This document shows positions 1 to 6,613 of a stretch of 15,211 nt of DNA, piece after piece. The stretch is from Burkholderiales bacterium. Its GTDB lineage: Bacteria; Pseudomonadota; Gammaproteobacteria; Burkholderiales; SG8-39. Made by a program: the position numbers and the translations under genes. Each line of letters opens with the position of its first letter. Positions within the stretch are counted from its first letter, which is position 1. The notes beneath the pieces are model-generated. The model saw only the letters and a list, made by a program, of their open reading frames with translations, searched no databases and had not been told where the DNA came from. The stretch lies in assembly GCA_005777205.1 (NCBI GenBank), contig SXNB01000180.1, forward strand, positions 1 to 15,211, in the 5' to 3' direction.

Positions 1-114
1 GTTCTCGACGCAGTCGCCGCAGAACGTGCACTCGAAGGAGCAGACCCACGCCTCCGCGCTGGCCGGCGGCAGCGCGCGGTTGCAGTTCTCGCAGGTTGGG
101 CGCAGTTCGAGCAT
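1..114 (-). CDS. DUF1272 family cysteine-rich protein (N-terminal part, cut by window edge)
   Basis: The reverse strand from ATG at 112-114 gives 38 residues that run off the left edge. The sequence starts MLELRPTCENC and carries a regular set of cysteines: C8-x2-C11, C25, C29-x2-C32 and C35, with the phrase CSFECTFCGDC. This is the hallmark of the DUF1272 family, small proteins of roughly 50-90 residues that look like zinc ribbons. Their biochemical role is unknown; metal binding is inferred from the cysteine pattern. The start lies only 5 bases after the stop of the ThDP enzyme upstream, and a GAAGG sequence precedes the ATG, so it is probably the last or a late gene of the same operon. The C-terminus is not visible, so a fusion or extension cannot be excluded. 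Confidence 0.85.
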   Translation of the reverse strand, partial: MLELRPTCENCNRALPPASAEAWVCSFECTFCGDCVEN

Positions 115-119
115 TGCCT

Positions 120-1790
120 TCAGCCCTTCTGCGCCGGCTGCGGATGCGCGCGCCGCATGCTCGGCGACAGCACCTGGTCTGAAACGCGGAAATCCCAGAC
201 CGCGGCCCCCCCGCTCGCGGCGAATTCCGCCACCGCCTGCGGCAGGTCGTCGAGACGCTTGAAGGTTCGTCCGGGAAGGCCAAAGCCGCGCGCGATCCCG
301 GCAAAATCGCAGTAGCCGAACACCGAGCCGTCGTCCGGGAATCCCTCGGCGCGCAGTTTGTGCACTTCCGACCCGTAGGCACCGTCGTTCACGACGACGA
401 CGAGGATCCTCAACCCGTGGCGGCGGATGGTCTCCAGCTCCTGCACGTGCATCATCACGCTGCCGTCGCCGTCGAACAGCACCACCGGCCGGTCGGGGCG
501 CGCCGCTGCGACGCCCATGGCGAAGGAAACGCCGTTGCCGATGGCGCCAAATTCGCGGATGGTGAGGAAGCGCGCCTGCGGCCGGGAGGGCATCTGGGCG
601 AAGAACCAGGAGCAATGGCCGCCGGAATTCACCATCTCCCAGTCGCGCGGGAGGTGCTTCTCCAGCGCCTCGACCACGTCACGCGGGTCTAGCAGTCCCG
701 GGGCGATCGCGAACTTCATGCTGTCAGGCTTCGAATCGCGGATGCGCGCGGCGATCTCATCGCTCCGCCAGTGCCTTTTTCGGGCGGACAGCGCCGCGGC
801 AAGCGCCTCGACGCCCAGCCGTGCATCGGCGCGCAGGTGGTGGCGCGCCACTTCCTGCCCCTGACTGACCGCCACCGGATCAATGTCGACCTGGAGCATC
901 TGCGCCTTGGGCCAGAGCTGGCCGCCGCCACCCGCGTGGTAGGCAAGCGAGCTGCCGACCGCGATCACGAGGTCGGCCTGCTTCAGGTACTCCAGGCCCG
1001 CTTCCGGTGTGTAGCTGCCCGAGATGCCGAGGCAGAAGGGATCGTCGTGGAACAGGCCGCGCGCGGGCAAGGTCGTCGTCAGCAGGCCGCCCACCTTCGC
1101 CGCCAGCGCGCGGCACGCGGGCCCGGCGCCGGCCTCGACTGCGCCAAGCCCGGCGAGGACGACGATCCGTTGCGCGCCGGCGACCAATTGCACCGCGCGG
1201 GCGACATCATCGGGATGCGCCGGGATCGGCGACGGTTGGGGCAGCAGGTCGCGCGAGGGCCTGGGCAGGTCCGATTTTCCTTCCCAAGGGCGGTCCTGCA
1301 GATCGAACGGCACGCCGATCACCACCGGCCGGCGCTCGCGCCTCGCCTGCAGGAAGGCGTCGCGCACCGCCACCGGCATGCGCGCCACCATGTGCAGGCG
1401 GTGGTAGGCGGCTCCGGTCGCGGCGATGAGTGGCGCCTGGTCGAGTTCCTGGTTGTACCAGCCGCTCTTCAGCGGCGATTCGCCCGCGAAAATGACCAGC
1501 GGCAGGTGCGCGCGCACCGCGGCGGGCAGGGCCGTGATGGCCTGCGTCAGGCCCGGCCCGCAGGTGACCGTGGCCACGCCGACGTCCGATTCCTTGCGCG
1601 CGTACGCCATGGCCGCAGCCACCGCGCAGTGCTCGTGGCGCACGTAGAGCATGCGCACGCCTAGCGCGGCGAGGCTCGCCGCCCAGTTCATGTTCGCGTC
1701 ACCCAGCAGCGCGAAGCAGGTGCGCACGCCCTCCTGCCGGAAGGCCTGCGCGAGGACGCCGTGGACCCGGGGCTTCGAATCGTTTTGCAT
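120..1790 (-). CDS. ThDP-dependent decarboxylase / acetolactate-synthase-like enzyme
   Basis: A 556-residue enzyme of the thiamine-diphosphate (POX/AHAS/benzoylformate decarboxylase) superfamily with the full three-domain layout. The N-terminal PYR domain carries the catalytic glutamate in VRHEHCA (Glu53) and TCGPG (76-80). A central domain follows. The C-terminal PP domain has REFGAIG (412-418) and the ThDP/Mg motif GDGSVMM (441-447) ending in ND (468-469), where NN is usual. The start at 1790 is chosen because CTGGAG lies 8 bases upstream; an in-frame ATG at 1829 would add 13 residues but sits against the palindrome at 1837-1854 and has no ribosome binding site. The family converts 2-oxo acids, by decarboxylation or carboligation; the substrate cannot be read from the sequence. 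Neighbouring FMN hydroxyacid dehydrogenase and aldolase-family genes fit a 2-oxoacid pathway. A role as the biosynthetic AHAS is less likely: no small subunit is adjacent. Confidence 0.88.
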   Translation of the reverse strand: MQNDSKPRVHGVLAQAFRQEGVRTCFALLGDANMNWAASLAALGVRMLYVRHEHCAVAAAMAYARKESDVGVATVTCGPGLTQAITALPAAVRAHLPLVIFAGESPLKSGWYNQELDQAPLIAATGAAYHRLHMVARMPVAVRDAFLQARRERRPVVIGVPFDLQDRPWEGKSDLPRPSRDLLPQPSPIPAHPDDVARAVQLVAGAQRIVVLAGLGAVEAGAGPACRALAAKVGGLLTTTLPARGLFHDDPFCLGISGSYTPEAGLEYLKQADLVIAVGSSLAYHAGGGGQLWPKAQMLQVDIDPVAVSQGQEVARHHLRADARLGVEALAAALSARKRHWRSDEIAARIRDSKPDSMKFAIAPGLLDPRDVVEALEKHLPRDWEMVNSGGHCSWFFAQMPSRPQARFLTIREFGAIGNGVSFAMGVAAARPDRPVVLFDGDGSVMMHVQELETIRRHGLRILVVVVNDGAYGSEVHKLRAEGFPDDGSVFGYCDFAGIARGFGLPGRTFKRLDDLPQAVAEFAASGGAAVWDFRVSDQVLSPSMRRAHPQPAQKG

Positions 1791-1798
1791 TACGGCAA

Positions 1799-1804
1799 CT
1801 CCAG
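1799..1804 (-). promoter_or_regulatory. Ribosome binding site deciding the ThDP enzyme start
   Basis: On the minus strand CTGGAG lies 8 bases before ATG 1788-1790. The alternative upstream ATG at 1827-1829 has no comparable purine-rich site, so this site supports the shorter protein. Confidence 0.6.
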
Positions 1805-1836
1805 GCTGCGTTGGGAGCGAGTGGCGCATTCCAATG

Positions 1837-1854
1837 TGTAACCGATCGGTTACA
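1837..1854. promoter_or_regulatory. 18-bp perfect palindrome, probable repressor operator
   Basis: TGTAACCGATCGGTTACA is identical to its own reverse complement over all 18 bases and has no loop, so it reads as a protein-binding site rather than a terminator (no T-run follows on either side). It lies 12 bases beyond the stop of the DHDPS-family gene and 46 bases before the chosen start of the ThDP gene. This is where a promoter for the ThDP and DUF1272 genes would be. Gapless palindromes of this length with a central CCGATCGG are typical of TetR-family dimers; that family assignment is inference and no TetR gene is in the window. Confidence 0.65.
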
Positions 1855-1865
1855 TTAAGCCTATT

Positions 1866-2795
1866 CTAGAGCCCCGGCATGGAAAATCCGGAGGCTTTCA
1901 GCTCGCTGATGACCTGCTGCTCCTGCTCGGGGGCGAGTTCCGTGAGCGGCGGGCGCACGGTCCTCCACGCCGGATCATTGCTGAAGTGCGCGGTGACCGC
2001 CTTCAGCGCGGGAATCATCGGCACCTTCTGCATGATCTTTCGCGTGACGTTGATGCCGGCCTGCAACTCGTCGGCCCTGCCAGTGTTCCAGTTCTTGTAG
2101 ACCTCGGAAATCGCCCCCGGATTGACGTTGCCGGTGGCGGTGATGCAGCCCTTGCCGCCGGCGCGCAGGCCATCGAGCAGGAACACTTCGCTGCCTGGGA
2201 AGACATCGAAGCCGGCATCCTTGAACTGGTCCAGCATGGCCTTGGTGTTCGACCAGTCGCCGGAGGAATCCTTGGCGCCGGCGACGATGCCGGGATAGCG
2301 CGCGAGCAGCATCTCGACCAGCTTCAGCGTGATGCCGACATTCGCCACCGGAGGGATGTGGTAAAGGTAAAGGCGCAGGCGCTCGTCGCCGACGCGCTCG
2401 ATGATTTCGCAAAAACTCCGGAACAGGCCTTCGTCGGACACGTCCTTGTAATAGAACGGCGGCAGCATCAGTACGCCGCCGCAGCCCAAGCGCACGGCCT
2501 CGCGGGTCATCTTGACCGAATCCGTGAGCGCGCAGTGGCCGGTGCCGGGCATCAGCGCCGAGGCCGGCACGCCGCCCTTCACCAGCGCTTCCAGCAGTTC
2601 CAGCTTCTCGTCCACCGACATCGAGTTGGCCTCGCTGTTGGTGCCGAACACCGCTAGTCCCGCGCAGCCGCTCTTCATGAGCCAGCGGCAGTGCTTCACG
2701 AACCGGTCCACGTCGGGTGAGAGGTCCTTCCTGAACGGGGTGACGACGGGCGAGAGCACGCCCTCGATTCGCTTTTGGGCCGTGGCGGGTTTCAT
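1866..2795 (-). CDS. DHDPS/N-acetylneuraminate lyase family aldolase (not canonical DapA)
   Basis: A 309-residue TIM-barrel class I lyase of the DapA/NanA family, the usual length. Visible active-site elements are Lys175 in GAKDSSGD, which forms the Schiff base with pyruvate or another oxo acid; Tyr145 in YHIPP, the proton-relay tyrosine; the tyrosine pair 115-116 in PPFYY; and the carboxylate loop 50-56 as FGTNSEA in place of the usual GTTGE. The position of the DapA arginine (Arg138 in E. coli, after YNVPS) is Val150. A true lysine-biosynthesis role is therefore unlikely, and a catabolic aldolase, dehydratase or hydratase-aldolase is more probable. It is the first gene of a minus-strand operon with the ThDP enzyme and DUF1272, divergent from the FMN dehydrogenase. 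The annotation dihydrodipicolinate synthase would be misleading. Confidence 0.85.
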   Translation of the reverse strand: MKPATAQKRIEGVLSPVVTPFRKDLSPDVDRFVKHCRWLMKSGCAGLAVFGTNSEANSMSVDEKLELLEALVKGGVPASALMPGTGHCALTDSVKMTREAVRLGCGGVLMLPPFYYKDVSDEGLFRSFCEIIERVGDERLRLYLYHIPPVANVGITLKLVEMLLARYPGIVAGAKDSSGDWSNTKAMLDQFKDAGFDVFPGSEVFLLDGLRAGGKGCITATGNVNPGAISEVYKNWNTGRADELQAGINVTRKIMQKVPMIPALKAVTAHFSNDPAWRTVRPPLTELAPEQEQQVISELKASGFSMPGL

Positions 2796-2832
2796 GTCGG
2801 GTCCGGGGTCCAGTTTGCAGGAAAGAGGCCGG

Positions 2833-2861
2833 ATTATAGGTCGCTCGGGTACACTTTTCGC
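2833..2861 (-). promoter_or_regulatory. Candidate promoter of the DHDPS-family/ThDP operon
   Basis: In the 68-base divergent gap the minus strand carries an exact TATAAT (plus coordinates 2833-2838). With 17-base spacing the -35 would be GCGAAA at 2856-2861, a poor match (3 of 6), so activation or a different sigma preference is possible. Initiation near 2826 would give a leader of about 30 bases. On the plus strand the same patch offers only a weak TATAGG for the dehydrogenase gene. Confidence 0.4.
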
Positions 2862-2863
2862 CC

Positions 2864-4012
2864 ATGCCCGCCATCGACCGCGCCGTTTCCATCGCCGACC
2901 TGCGCGCGCTGGCGAAGCGCCGCCTGCCGCGGGCCATTTTCGATTTCTTCGACGGCGGTGCCGAAGACGAGCTCACGCTGCGCGCCAACCGCGCGGCTTT
3001 CGAGGGCGCGCGCCTGCTGCCGCGGGTGCTGCGCGATGTGTCGAAGGTCGATCCTGCCTGCGAGATCCTCGGCCTCCCGGCGGGCAGGCCGTTCGTGGTC
3101 GCGCCCACCGGTGGCGCGGGCATTGCCTGGCCAGGGGTGGACATCGGCATTGCACGCGCCGCCGCCGCCGCCGGCATTCCCTACACCCTGTCCACCAACG
3201 CCACCGCCTCCATCGAGGAGGTCGCGGACCAGGTTCAGGGCCGCCTCTGGTTCCAACTCTATGTGCTGCGCGAGCGCGGCTTCGTGGAGAAGCTCGTCAC
3301 GCGCGCCGAAGCTGCGGGCTATGAGGCGCTGGTGCCCACGGTGGATCTGGCCACGGGAGGCAAGCGCGAGCGCGACACGCGCAATGGCTTCTCGATTCCC
3401 CCCCGGCTGAACGCGCGCCTGCTGCTGGATGGCGCGCTGCACCCGGCCTGGGCCTGGCGCATCGCGCTGCATGGCGGGTTGCCCGATTTCGCCAGCGTCC
3501 GAGGGTATCGCGGGTCGCGCGAGCGTGGTTTGGCGCTGGCCTCCTCGGTGGGGCGCGATACCGACCCGGCCTTCGACTGGGATGACCTCGCCCGCCTGCG
3601 TGAGCGCTGGAAAAAGAAGCTCGTGGTGAAGGGCGTGAGCCGGGTGGAGGACGCCGAGCGCTTGGCGGCGCTTGGCGTGGACGGGGTCTGGGTGTCCAAC
3701 CATGGCGGGCGCCAGCTCGACGGCGCGGTAGCCTCGCTTGAGGCCATGGCGCCCATTGCGCGTGCGGTGGGCGGTCGCATGGCGGTGCTGATGGACGGCG
3801 GCGTGCGGCGCGGCGTGGATGCCCTGAAGGCGCGCGCACTGGGCGCCCAGGCGGTGTGCGTGGGCCGCCCCGTGCTCTACGGGGGCGGCGCTGGCGGCGC
3901 CGCGGGCGCTGAGCGCGCGCTCGCGATTCTGGCCACCGAGCTCGAGCGCGCGATGCAGCTCTGCGGCGTGCGCACCATGGCCGAGGTCACGCCCGACCTT
4001 GTCGCGTCCTGA
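2864..4012 (+). CDS. FMN-dependent alpha-hydroxy-acid dehydrogenase/oxidase (MdlB/LldD/glycolate oxidase family)
   Basis: A 382-residue TIM-barrel flavoprotein that oxidises 2-hydroxy acids to 2-oxo acids. Family landmarks are in order: APTGGAG (80-86, FMN contact), FQLYV with Tyr133, TVDLATGGKRERD with Asp161, VVKGV with Lys256 (flavin N1), the catalytic His280 and Arg283 in SNHGGRQLDGA, and DGGVRRG (311-317) plus GRPVLYG (334-340) for FMN phosphate. The tyrosine that binds the substrate carboxylate in glycolate oxidase (Tyr24, in YDYY) aligns with Phe28 in FDFFDGG. The GGKRERDTRNGFSIP stretch is closer to mandelate dehydrogenase-like proteins than to LldD. No signal peptide is seen. The ATG is preceded by a T-rich run without a clear Shine-Dalgarno. 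It lies divergent from the aldolase/ThDP operon, suggesting a shared 2-oxoacid pathway. Substrate unknown. Confidence 0.87.
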   Translation: MPAIDRAVSIADLRALAKRRLPRAIFDFFDGGAEDELTLRANRAAFEGARLLPRVLRDVSKVDPACEILGLPAGRPFVVAPTGGAGIAWPGVDIGIARAAAAAGIPYTLSTNATASIEEVADQVQGRLWFQLYVLRERGFVEKLVTRAEAAGYEALVPTVDLATGGKRERDTRNGFSIPPRLNARLLLDGALHPAWAWRIALHGGLPDFASVRGYRGSRERGLALASSVGRDTDPAFDWDDLARLRERWKKKLVVKGVSRVEDAERLAALGVDGVWVSNHGGRQLDGAVASLEAMAPIARAVGGRMAVLMDGGVRRGVDALKARALGAQAVCVGRPVLYGGGAGGAAGAERALAILATELERAMQLCGVRTMAEVTPDLVAS

Positions 4013-4095
4013 TTAGCCCGGCCGGACCGCAATCGAAACGGCCAGTCCAGGTGGTTGTCAGGAATCGGGGTTTTCTGTCAAAGTTGGCTTCCACG

Positions 4096-4101
4096 AGGAG
4101 G
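4096..4101 (+). promoter_or_regulatory. Strong ribosome binding site of the Bug receptor gene
   Basis: A full AGGAGG lies 8 bases before ATG 4110, the best ribosome binding site in the window. It fits a periplasmic binding protein that is made in large amounts. Confidence 0.65.
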
Positions 4102-4109
4102 GACAATCC

Positions 4110-5084
4110 ATGAGACCGATTCGGGCCGCCGTACTGACACTAGTCGCCGCCGCCCTTGCGCTGCCGGCATTCGCGCAGGACTACCCGAACAAGCCGATCC
4201 GCCTGATCCTGGCTTATGCCGCCGGGGGCGCCATGGACTTGAGCGGACGCGTCATCGCGCCCATCCTGCAGCAGCAAATGGGTCAGCCGGTGATCGTGGA
4301 GAACCGCACCGGGGGCGCCGGCAATATCGGCGCTGAGGCGGTGGCGAAGGCCGCGCCGGACGGCTACACCATCCTTTTTTTCGCTGACGCCTACACCATC
4401 GCTCCGTCTCTGTTCGCGAAGCTGAACTATGACCCGGTCAAGGACTTCATCCCGGTGACGCAGATGGTGAGCGGGGCCCACATCCTGGTGGGCCATCCCT
4501 CGGTACCGGCGAACACGCTGCCCGAGCTGATTGCCTATGCCAAGGACAATCCGGGCAAGCTCTCCTTCGGCACCCCGGGCAACGGCTCGCCGCAGCACCT
4601 CGCCGCCGAGCTGTTCAAGTCCCTCGCCGGCAACCTGGATATCGTCCATGTGCCTTACAAGGGCGGCGGCCAGGTCATCGGCGACGTGGTTGGCGGCACT
4701 ATTCCGCTCGCCTCGCTCGGCCTGCCCCCGTCGGTGCCGCACATCAAGGCAGGCAAGCTGAAGGCATTCGCGGTCACCAGCAAAGCGCGCCAGGCGCTGC
4801 TGCCCGATACACCCACCTTCCAGGAGGGCGGCGTGCCCGGGTTCGAAACCGTGCAATGGTGGGGACCTGCGGTACCCGCCGGCACGCCGGCACCGATTGT
4901 GAAGCGCCTGTTCGACGAATTCGGCAAGGCGTTGCGCGATCCTGCGTTCATCGATCGAGTCGGCAAGGCCGGGCTGGCGCCCGCGCCCAGCGCATCCCCC
5001 GAGGCGTTCGCCAGCTTCATCAGATCCGAGATCGCACGCTGGGCGCCGGTGGTGAAGAGCACCGGCGCGAGGGTGGACAATTGA
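4110..5084 (+). CDS. Bug/TctC-family periplasmic substrate-binding protein
   Basis: A 324-residue exported solute receptor of the tripartite tricarboxylate transporter (TctC/Bug) family. Residues 1-22 are a Sec signal peptide: Arg at 2 and 5, a Val/Leu/Ala core, and AFA before the predicted cut ahead of QDYPNKP. The opening YPNKPIRLI, the loop AYAAGGAMDLSGR (35-47, with Asp43 in the place of the ligand-carboxylate aspartate), ENRTGGAGNIG (64-74) and PDGYT are diagnostic. Members bind small carboxylates and related compounds in the periplasm. No TctA or TctB membrane subunit is nearby, as is usual for the many orphan Bug genes of betaproteobacteria. The stop overlaps the start of the next gene by four bases (TTGA), so translation is probably coupled to the sulfatases. 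This makes the ligand a candidate sulfatase substrate or product (inference). Confidence 0.93.
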   Translation: MRPIRAAVLTLVAAALALPAFAQDYPNKPIRLILAYAAGGAMDLSGRVIAPILQQQMGQPVIVENRTGGAGNIGAEAVAKAAPDGYTILFFADAYTIAPSLFAKLNYDPVKDFIPVTQMVSGAHILVGHPSVPANTLPELIAYAKDNPGKLSFGTPGNGSPQHLAAELFKSLAGNLDIVHVPYKGGGQVIGDVVGGTIPLASLGLPPSVPHIKAGKLKAFAVTSKARQALLPDTPTFQEGGVPGFETVQWWGPAVPAGTPAPIVKRLFDEFGKALRDPAFIDRVGKAGLAPAPSASPEAFASFIRSEIARWAPVVKSTGARVDN

Positions 5085-6613
5085 CCGCAGGGCAGGCAAT
5101 CCGCCGCCCCAACATCCTGTTCATCACCTCGGACCAGCAGCGCGGCGACTGCTACGGCTTCGAAGGGCGCAAGGTCAAGACGCCCCACCTGGACGCGCTG
5201 GCGCGCGATGGCACGCGCTTCTCCGCGTGCATCACGCCCAATCTCGTCTGCCAACCCTCCAGGGCCTCCATCCTGACCGGCCTGCTGCCGCTGACGCACG
5301 GCGTCTCTGACAACGGCATCGAACTCGACCCGGCGCTGGGCGAGGGCGGGTTCGCGGGCGTGTTTGCGAAGGCGGGCTATCGCACCGGCTACATCGGCAA
5401 GGCCCACTTCGCGACCTCGCACACCTTCGAGTCCACCGGCTCGCCGGAGTGCCGCAATACCGACCAGCCGCAGGATTGGACCGGACCCTACATGGGATTC
5501 CAGCACGTCGAGTTGATGGTAGAAGGCCACAACCACTGGCTGCCGATGAAACCGCCGCGCGGGCAGCACTACGAGCGCTGGTTCCACAAGGATGGCCGTG
5601 GCGAAGAATTGCAGCGGCTATACGAGACCAAGCTGCCGCCGCTGTCGAGCGCGATGCAGACCTTCCATTCCGGCCTGCCGGTCGCGTTCCACAATTCCAC
5701 CTGGATCGGTGACCGCACCATTGACTACATCACGACGAACCAGGACCAGCCGTTCTGCGCCTGGGCCTCGTTCCCGGATCCGCACCACCCCTTCGATGCG
5801 CCCGAGCCCTGGAGCCGGCTGCATCACCCGGACGAAGTGGATCTGCCCGAGCACCGGACGCTGGACCTGGAGCGCCGGCCGTGGTGGCACCGCCAGAGCC
5901 TGGAGGGCAAGCCGCAGATCGTGCCGCACCTGGCGAAAATTCGCACCGAGTACTCGCGCATCCCTGCACAGTCCGACCAGCAACTGCGCGAACTCATCGC
6001 CAACTACTACGGCATGATTTCCCTCATCGATCACAACGTCGGCCGCATCCTGCTCGCGCTGGAGAACCTGGGCCTGCAGCGCGACACGCTGGTGGTCTAC
6101 TCCACCGACCACGGCGACTGGTTGGGCGACCACGGCCTGATTCTGAAGGGGCCGATGGCGTATGACGGATTGCTGCGCATCGGGTTGCTGGTGCGCGGGC
6201 CGGGGGTGCCCAAGGGAAAGGTCGTTGGTGACCCAGTGTCCACGCTCGACCTGCCGGCCACCTTCGCCGACTACGGCGGGGTTTCGTTCGGCCGCACCGT
6301 CCACAGCCGCAGCCTGCGCGGCCTGATCGAGGGCGGCGGCAGCCGCGACTTCGCGCTCAGCGAGTGGGACCTGCGCGCCTCGCGCTCCGGCGTGGATGTG
6401 GACCTTCGCACCGTGCGCACGAAGACGCACAAGCTCACCGTCGACCTCAACAGCGGCGCGGGCGAGCTCTATGACCTCGGCGGCGACCCGAAGGAAATGG
6501 ACAACCTGTTCAGCGAGAAGGCTCCGGGGGCGGCGCAGAAGGAACTCATCGACATGATCCGCAGCCGGCCACAGGACATCGCGCCACGCAAGGCGCAGGT
6601 GGGAATGGCATGA
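5081..6613 (+). CDS. Sulfatase 1 (formylglycine-type, alkaline phosphatase superfamily)
   Basis: A 510-residue hydrolase. The start is taken as TTG 5081-5083: it overlaps the Bug stop as TTGA, has GAGGGTGG just upstream, and places the family opening PNILFITSDQQ at residue 10. Further upstream the frame runs through Bug coding sequence. The signature Cys57-x-Pro-Ser-Arg (CQPSRASILTG) marks Cys57 for conversion to formylglycine. Metal and sulfate ligands are seen at Asp18/Gln19, Lys107 and His109 (GKAHF), His235/His236 (PDPHHPF), Asp343/His344 (TDHGDWLGDHG) and Lys355. The second metal aspartate is Gln19, as in many bacterial members. No signal peptide, so it should act in the cytoplasm. Members cleave sulfate esters, some phosphonate or phosphate monoesters; the substrate is not known. 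ATGA overlap with the next sulfatase shows one transcript. Confidence 0.9.
   Translation: MTAGQAIRRPNILFITSDQQRGDCYGFEGRKVKTPHLDALARDGTRFSACITPNLVCQPSRASILTGLLPLTHGVSDNGIELDPALGEGGFAGVFAKAGYRTGYIGKAHFATSHTFESTGSPECRNTDQPQDWTGPYMGFQHVELMVEGHNHWLPMKPPRGQHYERWFHKDGRGEELQRLYETKLPPLSSAMQTFHSGLPVAFHNSTWIGDRTIDYITTNQDQPFCAWASFPDPHHPFDAPEPWSRLHHPDEVDLPEHRTLDLERRPWWHRQSLEGKPQIVPHLAKIRTEYSRIPAQSDQQLRELIANYYGMISLIDHNVGRILLALENLGLQRDTLVVYSTDHGDWLGDHGLILKGPMAYDGLLRIGLLVRGPGVPKGKVVGDPVSTLDLPATFADYGGVSFGRTVHSRSLRGLIEGGGSRDFALSEWDLRASRSGVDVDLRTVRTKTHKLTVDLNSGAGELYDLGGDPKEMDNLFSEKAPGAAQKELIDMIRSRPQDIAPRKAQVGMA

Noticed and set aside
1791..1829. Longer ThDP enzyme start at 1829
   Set aside because: No ribosome binding site, lies against the palindrome, and the extra 13 residues precede the usual N-terminus.
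1975..3177. 400-codon open frame on the minus strand across the DHDPS-family gene and into the FMN dehydrogenase
   Set aside because: It is a frame shadow: Arg/Pro/Ala-rich, no domain, and overlaps two well-supported genes.
4018..4025. CCGGCCGG palindrome after the FMN dehydrogenase stop
   Set aside because: Eight bases of pure GC in a GC-rich genome is expected by chance; no nearby promoter relation.
4055..4083. TTGTCA with TCAAAG 17 bases later as a promoter for the Bug gene
   Set aside because: The -35 matches 5 of 6 but the -10 is poor; not strong enough to annotate.
4140..5099. 319-codon minus-strand open frame opposite the Bug receptor
   Set aside because: The plus frame has a signal peptide and full TctC motifs; the antisense frame is typical GC-rich noise.
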